Assembly: GCF_002042965.1 (NCBI RefSeq)
Contig: NZ_MZNT01000005.1
Coordinates: forward strand, 401,287 to 465,286
DNA: 64,000 nucleotides
From: Paenibacillus sp. 32352
Lineage (GTDB): Bacteria; Bacillota; Bacilli; Paenibacillales; NBRC-103111
Reading direction: 5' to 3'
The translations under genes and the position numbers were made by a program. This document shows, piece after piece, positions 8,713-17,038 of the stretch. The stretch's first letter is position 1. The number at the start of each line of letters is the position of its first letter. The notes beneath the pieces are model-generated. The model was given only the letters and a program-made list of their open reading frames with translations. It was not told the origin of the DNA and did not search any database.

Positions 8713-9921
8713 TTATCCTTGCTTAACGCGATCCGCAATGGCTGTAAGATCGAGTCCTTTCAGAGCCCCTTCAATTAGCTCAGGCAGCTTCTCCGGCGAG
8801 CAGCCGAAGCAAGGAATACCGTATTGGGCCAGCTTCTTCGCCACTGCATCGTCATAAGAGGGAGCCCCTTCGTCTGACAAGGCCAGCAAGCATAGGGTCT
8901 TAACCCCAGCCTGGTGCATATCGACGAGTCTGCGAATCATTTCGGACCGGTTGCCGCCTTCATAAAGATCGGAGACGAGAATGAACATCGTTTTTTTCGG
9001 CTCTGTGATGAAGGCTTCACAATAGGCAATAGACTTGTTGATGTCCGTGCCTCCCCCGAGCTGGATACCGAACAGCATATCGACCGGGTCATTCGCACAT
9101 TGCTCGCTTAAATCGACGACCTCCGTATCAAAAGCAACCACGCGGGTGTCCAATGCAGGCATGCTTGCAAAGATGGAGCCGATTATCGAGGCGTAAATGA
9201 CCGACCTGGCCATGGAGCCGCTCTGATCAATATCCAGAATAACGGTCCATTCCTTGCTGCGCCGCGCACGATCAAAGAAATAGACCTTCTCCGGAATAAG
9301 CAGCTTGCGCTCCTGATCGTAATGCCGCAAATTTTTACGGATCGTCGTATTCCAATCCAGACCGGTGGCGGAAGGCAGAGGGGAATGCCGCCTCCGGTTC
9401 AGTGCCCCGGTAACGGCTCTGCGCAAATCTTCGGAAAGCCGGCGGACAATTTCCTCCACGACGGCTTTGACCAGCTGCCTTGCCGTTTCCTTGGTTCTCT
9501 CCGGTATTTTTCCTTTGAGTGCCATTAATGTCGCGACCATCTGAATGTCCGGTTTTACTTGCGCCAGCAGTTCAGGCTCGAACAGCAGCTGCTTCAAGCC
9601 TTTACGTTCAATCGCATCCGCCTGAATGACCGAAACGATATCCGGCGGGAAAAAGGTGCGGATATCCCCCAGCCATTTGGCCAGCTTGGGGGCGGAGGGA
9701 CCAAGCCCTGCCTGCTTGCGCGGATTTCCTGCGCCGTTTCCGTTCTCATTGCTGTAGGTATCATCGTATATGGCTGCGAGAGCTTCATCCATCAGCGCCG
9801 TTTCCTCATCCAGCAGACGGCTGCCCGAACCGAAGGACTGAAGCTTTTCTTCGGATTCGGCGCCCAGGATGAGACGCCATCGTTTTAGCTGCTCATGATC
9901 GATTGTCTCCATGTTTGTCAT
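8713..9921 (-). CDS. VWA-domain protein (YehP-like)
   Basis: A 402-residue protein. Residues 1-215 are an alpha-helical N-terminal region; residues about 225-395 form a von Willebrand factor A domain with an intact metal-ion-dependent adhesion site (D232-Q-S234-G-S236, then G-G-G-T-D-I-N-K-S at about 289-297 and a later D-L-Y-E-G-G-N). VWA proteins paired with MoxR ATPases act as adaptors that recruit the ATPase to a target or a metal centre. It is the last gene of the operon, three bases after the DUF5682 gene. The domain set and neighbours match E. coli yehP. It is predicted to be cytosolic. Confidence 0.88.
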   Translation of the reverse strand: MTNMETIDHEQLKRWRLILGAESEEKLQSFGSGSRLLDEETALMDEALAAIYDDTYSNENGNGAGNPRKQAGLGPSAPKLAKWLGDIRTFFPPDIVSVIQADAIERKGLKQLLFEPELLAQVKPDIQMVATLMALKGKIPERTKETARQLVKAVVEEIVRRLSEDLRRAVTGALNRRRHSPLPSATGLDWNTTIRKNLRHYDQERKLLIPEKVYFFDRARRSKEWTVILDIDQSGSMARSVIYASIIGSIFASMPALDTRVVAFDTEVVDLSEQCANDPVDMLFGIQLGGGTDINKSIAYCEAFITEPKKTMFILVSDLYEGGNRSEMIRRLVDMHQAGVKTLCLLALSDEGAPSYDDAVAKKLAQYGIPCFGCSPEKLPELIEGALKGLDLTAIADRVKQG

Positions 9922-9924
9922 AGG

Positions 9925-12327
9925 CTATAGATCTCCAAAATCATAATCATTAAGCTCATGCAGCATCTCCCTTTCTTCCTCGCTCAATGGCTTCTGCAAG
10001 GTTGCGCCTACTGCGTTGGCATCCAACCCCCACAGATCGCCCATCATCTCTGCGACGGCGGCTTTTTCCCTTGGCTCGAAGGCCCCGAACGCCCTTCGGA
10101 GGAACACAAGGGAACGTTTGAAGGCTTGCTGGTCCAGCTGCTTGATGTATAAGTCAAGCTGCTTCCACAAGACCGCCCGGGAAAGGAGCGCATATCGGTT
10201 GCGCATGGACAGTCCCTCAAACCAGCCGGCTCCGAGATCTACAGGAATGCCCGGCGATAGACGGCGCGACACTTCCTGGGCCACTTGCTCCTCTTGAAGC
10301 TTGCTTTGCTCCAGCAGGATGGCAAAGGCAAATCCCGACAGCTTCGCATTCCGGTCATCACGCGAAGCCAGCTCCTGAAGCTTGGTCTGCCATAACGCAT
10401 CGTCCACATCGTTGTAATGCTCCTGTGCTATGCCGTGCATCAGCTGAATCGCTTCCGCCACACCTCGGGCAGCATCATCATTGCAGGAAGCAGCGCTCAG
10501 CAAAAGAAGCGTTCCGCGCAGGAACAGCTGTCCAAGCAGCGGTACGAGGGCTGACGTCTCGATCCGGCGGATGGAACCGTAGCCGATCAGCACAGACAGC
10601 TCGTAGGCGGAAGCTGCAATCTGCTCGAAGCTTCCCGCTTCTACTGCCAAACCTTGCAGCGCAGCTTTTGCCTGCTCCATCAGCGGCATAAGGGCGCATT
10701 CACACGCCGCCCGGATGATCCTGGAGGCTTCGGCGATGTCCGTACACGCGTCAAGCCGCTCTTTGAGCACATAAGCCGCAGCCAGCTCGATCGTCTCTCC
10801 CTTTAATGTGGACTCGACCGCTTGAATCTCCGCCTCCGGAGTCCATTGCAGCGTCCAATTCTCCGCCCACGTTGCAGAGTTCTGCTGAACACGCTGCTTC
10901 TTGGCAAAATCTATGCCAAGGAGCTGCAGCCGATGCAGCAGCACGGAACGGTTCAGATCCAGGAAGGCGGCCTCCTCCGACTTTACTCTGCGATTTTCCC
11001 GCAGATCCAGCTCCAGCGTAGCGGCAACCGTTGTCCTGTACTTCTCCAGCTTGAGCCGCTTCAGCTCTCGGTTTAAATCATCCTGAACCGGAGTCTGGCT
11101 GACGCCCTCCGGCAGCTGCCCGATGGCCGTTCCTACATTCGTTCTTGCCAGAGCCTCCGAGATGGTAGACAGCTCCCCATAGCCCAAGCAGACGACGGCC
11201 GCATCCTGCAGATCCCTCCATGTAGGATGATTGCCGTCATGAAGCGCTGCAAGCGCCTCTGCCAGCCGCACAGCCTCAATAAGAGAGGCTGTGGAGCGAT
11301 AGGTGCCGTGAGCCCGCAAGTGAGCGGCAACCTCGGAGAAATACAGCGACGGCAGCCGGCCTAGATCCTCCGCCTGCAGGCATCTCCAGAACAGCTCGAA
11401 ATAGGCCGGGGCTTGATTGCCCGCACCGTATCCGGAATGTGTGGACAGCTTGTAATAGGAATAGGGCATTAAGGTAAGCTTTGTCTTTGCTTTGGGCAGC
11501 GCCTTGAGCTCCGCATCGGTCATCAGAGGCAGGCGCAAATCCATAGCCGAAGCATGGTGAGCACCGGTTACGACGACGATCCGCTCCGGATCGTGACCTG
11601 CCAGAATAGCCTTCTGAATGTTCCTCCGCATGTACGATTCACGGATCTCATTGTAGGCTGCTTCCTGTGGAGCCAGCTGCCATTCCTGCTGTTCCGTCAG
11701 CTCCCTCATTTGTTCGGAAAACCGATGTATTCCCGAACGATAGGCACCCTTCGTCAAGCTATGCTCAAAATGACGCTCCCAATAAGCCTCGTAATCCGGT
11801 TCTCCGGATAACTCGGTGACACGCTGATAAAGCGTTCGCTGCTGCTGCCAATAAGTCTGTAGGGCATCGGAGCCTTCCGGATAGCGGTCTCTTTGGTTAT
11901 GCTCCTCGTCACCAGCGCCTTCTTGATCCGAGAGTCCCCCGTTTCGCTTCGTCTCGTGCAATGCCAGACTTTGTGCTGTCGGCAGATCGATGAACGACGC
12001 CAAGGCACCGTTACGATTAGCCCATTGAAAAGCCTGGTATTCGGGAGAGTATTCCGCATAGGGGTACAGCAAGGTCCGTACCGGAAGCTGGTCCGTATAG
12101 GCGAGAATCGCTACAGGAGGAACGACGCCCTGCGAAGTGATTTCGGCAATGAACTCCGTCGCATCCCCCGGTCCCTCTATCAATACGGCCGTCGGTTGGA
12201 TTTCGTCAAGAAAGGCAAGCAAGTGATAGGCGCCGGCCGGAGATAAATGTCTGATGCCGAATACATGAAACCCTTGATCGCGGCTTAGTTGTTCATCTCC
12301 GAGCACGCGTAGTACAGATTTCGCCAT
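9925..12327 (-). CDS. DUF5682-family protein (YehM-like)
   Basis: An 800-residue cytosolic protein of the DUF5682 family, whose biochemical activity is not known. The N-terminus G-F-H-V-F-G-I-R-H-L-S-P-A-G-A-Y-H-L-L and the following V-L-I-E-G-P-G-D-A are family marks; a second block is V-V-V-T-G-A-H-H-A-S-A-M-D near residue 270. These His-rich loops recall the TraB/EreA-like fold, which would suggest an unidentified hydrolase or ligand-binding site, but that is inference. The frame is open to 12372, yet ATG 12327 is preferred because GGGGAGCGAC precedes it; this gives a 43-bp overlap with the MoxR gene, a sign of translational coupling. Confidence 0.85.
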   Translation of the reverse strand: MAKSVLRVLGDEQLSRDQGFHVFGIRHLSPAGAYHLLAFLDEIQPTAVLIEGPGDATEFIAEITSQGVVPPVAILAYTDQLPVRTLLYPYAEYSPEYQAFQWANRNGALASFIDLPTAQSLALHETKRNGGLSDQEGAGDEEHNQRDRYPEGSDALQTYWQQQRTLYQRVTELSGEPDYEAYWERHFEHSLTKGAYRSGIHRFSEQMRELTEQQEWQLAPQEAAYNEIRESYMRRNIQKAILAGHDPERIVVVTGAHHASAMDLRLPLMTDAELKALPKAKTKLTLMPYSYYKLSTHSGYGAGNQAPAYFELFWRCLQAEDLGRLPSLYFSEVAAHLRAHGTYRSTASLIEAVRLAEALAALHDGNHPTWRDLQDAAVVCLGYGELSTISEALARTNVGTAIGQLPEGVSQTPVQDDLNRELKRLKLEKYRTTVAATLELDLRENRRVKSEEAAFLDLNRSVLLHRLQLLGIDFAKKQRVQQNSATWAENWTLQWTPEAEIQAVESTLKGETIELAAAYVLKERLDACTDIAEASRIIRAACECALMPLMEQAKAALQGLAVEAGSFEQIAASAYELSVLIGYGSIRRIETSALVPLLGQLFLRGTLLLLSAASCNDDAARGVAEAIQLMHGIAQEHYNDVDDALWQTKLQELASRDDRNAKLSGFAFAILLEQSKLQEEQVAQEVSRRLSPGIPVDLGAGWFEGLSMRNRYALLSRAVLWKQLDLYIKQLDQQAFKRSLVFLRRAFGAFEPREKAAVAEMMGDLWGLDANAVGATLQKPLSEEEREMLHELNDYDFGDL

Positions 12328-13382
12328 GTCGCTCCCCGCTTTTTCATCACATTTTCCAAATACTCTTTCCATACCAGACGATCTTTTTCTTCATCTTTAA
12401 CAATAGCGCCCTGCAAGCCTGCTGCAATATCCTCTTCGCTGATGTGCCCGTTCCCGAAGCTGCCGGCAAGAGCCATGCTGCCCGTTAGCAGGGAGATGGC
12501 TTCCGCCGTCGATATGACGCCGCTCGGCCCCTTGACTTTCTCCTTGCCGTCCAGCGTCATGCCGCTGCGCAGCTCGCGGAATATCGTCACAACCTTGCGT
12601 ACCGCTTCTTCTTCCGGAAGCGAGGCGCGCAGCTCGTAGCTTGCGGAGATTTCACCTACCCGCTTGCGCACAATCTCCACTTCCGTCTCGATGTCTGACG
12701 GAGCGGGCAGCACAATAATATTGAAGCGGCGTTTCAGTGCCGCCGACATCTCGTTCACGCCCCGGTCCCGCGTATTGGCAGTCGCAATGACGGAGAAGCC
12801 TCTTGCTGCCGACACCTCGCGTCCCAGCTCGGGAATGGAGATCGTCTTCTCGGATAGAATCGAGATCAGAGCGTCCTGGACCTCCGATGCACAACGGGAT
12901 ATCTCTTCGAACCGTGCAATGCCGCCTGTCTCCATCGCCCGGAAAATGGGGCTTTTAATAATCGCCTGCTCGGAGGGGCCTTGGGCTAACAGCATCGCGT
13001 AATTCCACGAATAGCGGATGTGCTCCTCGCTGGTGCCGGCCGTTCCTTGTATCACTTTGCCGGAATCCCCATGGATCGCGGCAGTCAAATTCTCCGATAA
13101 CCATGATTTCGCTGTACCCGGTTCCCCTATCAGCAGCAGGGCACGGTCCGTTAGCAGCGTGGCGATGGCCATTTCGACCAAACGCTTATTCCCAATGTAT
13201 TTTGGCGTGATAGGAACACCCTTCACTTCGCCGCCCGTCAGAAAGGTGAGCACCGCTTTCGGAGAAAGCTGCCAGCCTGCAGGTCTCACATCCTGATCGA
13301 AATCCTTTAATACCTCCAACTCCTCCGCATACAATCGCTCGGAAGGTAATCTTACAACATCTTGCTTCTGATCCATTCCCAT
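12285..13382 (-). CDS. MoxR-type AAA+ ATPase (YehL-like)
   Basis: A 365-residue AAA+ ATPase. Walker A is G-E-P-G-T-A-K-S (86-93). The Walker B region reads G-G-I-A-R-F-E-E-I-S-R (154-163), so the usual Asp-Glu pair is Glu-Glu. Sensor 1 is in S-V-I-A-T-A-N-T-R-D, followed by an arginine-finger region A-L-K-R-R-F-N. MoxR ATPases act as chaperones that remodel partner proteins together with a VWA protein, here at 8713. Its start overlaps the end of the HEAT gene by 31 bp, and the DUF5682 gene overlaps its own 3' end, so the set is very likely made in fixed ratio. Confidence 0.88.
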   Translation of the reverse strand: MGMDQKQDVVRLPSERLYAEELEVLKDFDQDVRPAGWQLSPKAVLTFLTGGEVKGVPITPKYIGNKRLVEMAIATLLTDRALLLIGEPGTAKSWLSENLTAAIHGDSGKVIQGTAGTSEEHIRYSWNYAMLLAQGPSEQAIIKSPIFRAMETGGIARFEEISRCASEVQDALISILSEKTISIPELGREVSAARGFSVIATANTRDRGVNEMSAALKRRFNIIVLPAPSDIETEVEIVRKRVGEISASYELRASLPEEEAVRKVVTIFRELRSGMTLDGKEKVKGPSGVISTAEAISLLTGSMALAGSFGNGHISEEDIAAGLQGAIVKDEEKDRLVWKEYLENVMKKRGATWRNLYYACSEMNN

Positions 13383-15163
13383 AATCCCTGTCCCTTCTCT
13401 TGGTTATCCTGCATTTGGTTTGTATCCGGCTTTGCCGCTATGATCTCGGCTATTTCCAATATTTGTTCCTTCAGGCTTGGATAAGTCAGCTGCTCCGCGT
13501 GCCGTCTAAGGCGATCGGCATATTCTCTTGGCAGCAGGGAGAGCAGGGTCAACTGCACGCGGTCCAAATAGTAGTACTGTTTGTTGCCGCCCTTTTCCAA
13601 AATATCCATAAGCAGCTGCGGCGCCCGCGGCTCCTGCATGCCGAACAGCACCAACAGCATGTTGGACGTCTGCCCCCGGTTAAATTGCGGCTGCTTCTCG
13701 CATTTGGCTGTCAGGTACTTGATGACGTTCGTATCGGGCTCCTGAACCAACCGGCAAACCAGATCGGCTTCGTCCAGCTCAACGAACAGCTGAACCCAGC
13801 GAGGATCCCAGACGATACTTTCCTCTGCTTGAAAAGGTTCGTACTCCAATCGTCCCGGGTACCAGCGCGTTTCTTCCTGGAAAGCACGCAGCAGCGTCTT
13901 GGCTGCGGATTGCTTTTTGTTACGAAGATCGTTGTGAAATTGTTCATATACGTCTTCCGGTGAAAGGATGCGCAAGGCTGCCTTAAAGCTGTAAGCGATG
14001 AATTTCCCGTGGAATGCTTTATGCAAGCTCACCGCAAACTGATAGGCTTCCGGCAGATCGATATCCAGCAGCAGCTCCGCTGCCGCCTCCTGGGCCGCTT
14101 CGGTTTCTGTCTTTATGAACTCCGGCGCAGACAGCAGCTTTTGCAGCAGAAGTACGACTTCCGTCGTTTGCTTTCCTTCCAGACTCCGGATATCGGCAAG
14201 CAGCTGTTGAGCCGCTTCCTCCACGTTGCTCTGCTGGATGATACGCTCTAGTGCATGCTCCGCGTGAGCGATAAATTTAAGTGTCAAGCTATGGGATTGA
14301 CACCTTCGGATCGGCTCGATCGCCAGCTCGTGATCCTTCGATACGAGCGCATGGTAGAGCCGTTCTGCCGCCGGTTCCGAACCCAGCCGCGCCAGAGCGA
14401 ACAATGCTGCGCTCCGGATTTCCTTCTTCTTATCATCGGCCTGCGCCAGAATGTAGTCGATTTGTTCCGGATAATCCCCTAACAGCCCGATAGCAGCCGC
14501 ACGTACTTCCGTCGATCCTTCGTGAGCCGCCTGCCTTAAGAAAGCCAAGTCCTCGCCGGGCAGCAGCTCATGAATTAGCTCCAGGCGGCGGGCATCGCCA
14601 CGGCCTCCGTCCAGCTTGAACTGCTGGAGCAGCACAGGCAGCGCTTCTTGCCCGTAAGCGGGAATGACAACGCGCTGAATAAAGTCCGGAATTTCGCTGT
14701 AGCTGTCGTCAAGCGCGCTGACTGCAGGCGCTATGGAACGCAGGTCTTGAAACAGCCCTTCCTCCCAGCCCTGTTTCAATAGCTCCAGCCGCCCCTGTCC
14801 TTTGGACGTCAAGGCTTGAATCAATGGAGAGAGCTTTCGATAAGGCAGTGCGGTCGGCAGACTGGCGTCGGTACCAGTGACAGGAGCTAAAGGCTCTTTA
14901 GACTCTGTTCTGCCGAGCGTATGCAGGATGGCACTGAGAAGCGTTCCCAGCTCAAGCAGCTTTCGGGCGGCCTCACCGGAATCGGCTGTAACCACCTGAT
15001 CGACCGACTGAGCCAAGCGCCCAAAAACCGGAACCGATTCGGCCTGCAGCTGCAGCTGGGAAGCCAGCTTCTGCAATCGCATGTCTCCTGCCGCTACGGT
15101 GCTGCCCGCTATAAACAAACGCCGCACTTCGTTCTGCAGCTCAAACAATACATGTAGACTCAT
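13352..15163 (-). CDS. HEAT-repeat-like scaffold protein
   Basis: A 603-residue, almost wholly alpha-helical protein. Segments such as G-S-T-E-V-R-A-A-A-I-G-L-L-G-D-Y-P and K-K-E-I-R-S-A-A-L-F-A-L-A-R-L-G (about residues 215-270) are typical HEAT repeats, which build curved protein-binding surfaces. The frame is open to 15343, but ATG 15163 is chosen because TTAGGAGACGAATT lies directly before it and because it starts 23 bases after the SWIM gene ends. It likely serves as a scaffold for the MoxR/VWA/DUF5682/SWIM partners. It has no counterpart in the four-gene E. coli yehLMPQ set that I can name. Confidence 0.8.
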   Translation of the reverse strand: MSLHVLFELQNEVRRLFIAGSTVAAGDMRLQKLASQLQLQAESVPVFGRLAQSVDQVVTADSGEAARKLLELGTLLSAILHTLGRTESKEPLAPVTGTDASLPTALPYRKLSPLIQALTSKGQGRLELLKQGWEEGLFQDLRSIAPAVSALDDSYSEIPDFIQRVVIPAYGQEALPVLLQQFKLDGGRGDARRLELIHELLPGEDLAFLRQAAHEGSTEVRAAAIGLLGDYPEQIDYILAQADDKKKEIRSAALFALARLGSEPAAERLYHALVSKDHELAIEPIRRCQSHSLTLKFIAHAEHALERIIQQSNVEEAAQQLLADIRSLEGKQTTEVVLLLQKLLSAPEFIKTETEAAQEAAAELLLDIDLPEAYQFAVSLHKAFHGKFIAYSFKAALRILSPEDVYEQFHNDLRNKKQSAAKTLLRAFQEETRWYPGRLEYEPFQAEESIVWDPRWVQLFVELDEADLVCRLVQEPDTNVIKYLTAKCEKQPQFNRGQTSNMLLVLFGMQEPRAPQLLMDILEKGGNKQYYYLDRVQLTLLSLLPREYADRLRRHAEQLTYPSLKEQILEIAEIIAAKPDTNQMQDNQEKGQGLWEWIRSKML

Positions 15164-15185
15164 AATTCGTCTCCTAATGATTTCA

Positions 15186-16622
15186 TCAATACAGCAAGCG
15201 GATGATATTGTCCGCTGTGACAATACTAAGAGGCTGCGCCTCCAGCCTGTTCCGCTCCATGTTATGCCCGAACATGACCAGCATCGTCTGATTACGAACA
15301 TAAGATCTGTTAATAATCGGCAGCATAGGAGTCGTCGGCTCATTCACATATGGGATGTCGGCCAAAGGAAGCTGCGAGCCCTGGGAATCGGTAAGAACAT
15401 AAGATGTATCTGTCTTAAGCAGCTCCTTAAAACGCAGGAGGGCCACCGGGTTTTTATCAGACAAGGGATTTTTGATCTGATTTTTTATTCGCTTCGCCAA
15501 ATCCTTGAAGGATGACTCGGCGGACTCCACAACACGGCTATAATCTTGTGGCTGGACCTCGCGAAAAACGGCTTCCTCCCAGCGGACCCGTTGGTTAAGC
15601 TCCCCAGGGTACTCAGCCAATTCCTTGGCCCTTACCACTTGGAAAGTCGAATCCTCTTCACGGATATACTTCGTCGCCCGGAAAGGGCGATACGTTCTTG
15701 TGATATGGATTTGGCCTGAATGCAGGTCGAACCAATACCCCTCGTCCACATATTCACCGCGTGAAGGCTCCGAATAGGAACGAAACGCAAGCTGTAGCAG
15801 CTCTACATCGGCGCGGACGCGCCCCTGCTCCCTGAGCTCAGCCATTTGCCAAGCGTGGCCGATCCGTTCCTCCAGTATCGTACCGGAATCCGCCGGCAGA
15901 TCCGGGTTTTCGAGTCTGCCATTTAGGTAGGCCTTGCTTTTATGAAGCAGCGAATGCAGCATGGTCAGCTGTTCAATGGCTTGCGGATAGGCGGATTCAC
16001 TCTCTTTGGCCGACCGGAGCTGCTCCGTTAATTGGCGAATAGCGGTCTGGATGCCCGGAATATAATAATTGCCCAGCTCCTTCGCCTGCTCATCCGCGGT
16101 TTGGAGCGCTTTTTTGTCCAAGCTGCCCAGCCCCTGCTGTGCGAGCTGAAGCACCAGCTTTTCCCCAATAGCAATGCCTTCCAATTGAGCCGCGATTTTT
16201 TTGACAAGCGCCGCCTTATTCGTCTTCTTCTTTGCGGGGGGAGTCCCCGAAGCGGCGGCTTCCCTCTTCTTCTCCTCCCGCTTTTCGGCCTTTTCCCGCT
16301 TCTCGGCAAGGTCTGCGGGGATCGGAGCGATCTCGAACGCTTTGCCGGCTGTGTAAGCATACATTAGTCCCAGATTATGCTTGCAGGGAAATTGACGGCT
16401 GGGACAAGAGCAGCGGAATACAGGACTGCCCTCATTAGCCCAATCGACAGAACAGCGGTAAGGCTCTTTCCCGCTTCCCTTGCATTCTCCGAATAGGACG
16501 CTATGATCCTCTGATTTGCACAATAATGGAAAGCTGTTCTTTTTCACTAAGTCTTTCCCATTCTTAATGGCAGCGCTGTTCAGCGCCAAACTATCTACGT
16601 AAGCTTCCGTTAACTGCACCAT
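15186..16622 (-). CDS. SWIM zinc-finger protein (YehQ-like)
   Basis: A 478-residue cytosolic protein with a SWIM zinc finger near the N-terminus: F-R-C71-S-C73-P-S-R-Q-F-P-C80-K-H82, the C-x-C-xn-C-x-H pattern that binds DNA or protein. A lysine/glutamate/alanine-rich linker (about 105-140) separates it from a long helical C-terminal half of unknown function. It is the first gene of the operon; GAGGGAAATT precedes ATG 16622. SWIM proteins beside MoxR and VWA genes are known from E. coli yehQ. The protein may deliver the complex to nucleic acid, which is inference from the domain type. Confidence 0.85.
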   Translation of the reverse strand: MVQLTEAYVDSLALNSAAIKNGKDLVKKNSFPLLCKSEDHSVLFGECKGSGKEPYRCSVDWANEGSPVFRCSCPSRQFPCKHNLGLMYAYTAGKAFEIAPIPADLAEKREKAEKREEKKREAAASGTPPAKKKTNKAALVKKIAAQLEGIAIGEKLVLQLAQQGLGSLDKKALQTADEQAKELGNYYIPGIQTAIRQLTEQLRSAKESESAYPQAIEQLTMLHSLLHKSKAYLNGRLENPDLPADSGTILEERIGHAWQMAELREQGRVRADVELLQLAFRSYSEPSRGEYVDEGYWFDLHSGQIHITRTYRPFRATKYIREEDSTFQVVRAKELAEYPGELNQRVRWEEAVFREVQPQDYSRVVESAESSFKDLAKRIKNQIKNPLSDKNPVALLRFKELLKTDTSYVLTDSQGSQLPLADIPYVNEPTTPMLPIINRSYVRNQTMLVMFGHNMERNRLEAQPLSIVTADNIIRLLY

Positions 16623-17038
16623 AATTTCCCTCGCGTAAATGGATTGTTCTCTGATTTATTTCCACACTATTCCTGATTTACCTTCATTTTTGCCCTTTAC
16701 CGCAGCACAGAACATGTATATGGTACACGTTGGAAAATCATTCATAATCAAGATAATTTACGAAGTATGAATGTCGAAATATGACGCAGGACCCTTTTTT
16801 GTATGTATATGGAACTATCCAGAACCATTTTTCACTTGAAGGCTAGTGCTTAAGTTGTGATTTTGTTCTCGAGTGGCATCCGGAAGAGCATAATGGCTTT
16901 TTTCACGAAAAGCATTCTTCTATATAAAAAAACCAGCAAACCTTAAGGTTCACTGGTTTCTTAAGCCTATGCCGGCGACGTTTATCCATCGGGTTCGAAT
17001 CGAGACTAAGTATAGCGTCTTCGGTATGCCGATGGCCT
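16623..17038. other. 416-bp intergenic region
   Basis: It holds the 5' region of the SWIM operon (minus strand, right of 16622) and the terminator of the rhamnogalacturonan enzyme (16930-16959). No further gene, RNA or operator could be supported in it. Confidence 0.5.
16930..16959 (-). terminator. Terminator of the rhamnogalacturonan enzyme gene
   Basis: Minus-strand stem AAACCAGTGAACC / GGTTTGCTGGTTT with a TTAA loop, followed by four more Ts. Confidence 0.8.

Noticed and set aside
13018..13296. Plus-strand frames opposite the MoxR, HEAT and DUF5682 genes
   Set aside because: They are antisense shadows of GC-rich coding regions; the minus-strand frames carry the domain motifs and ribosome sites.
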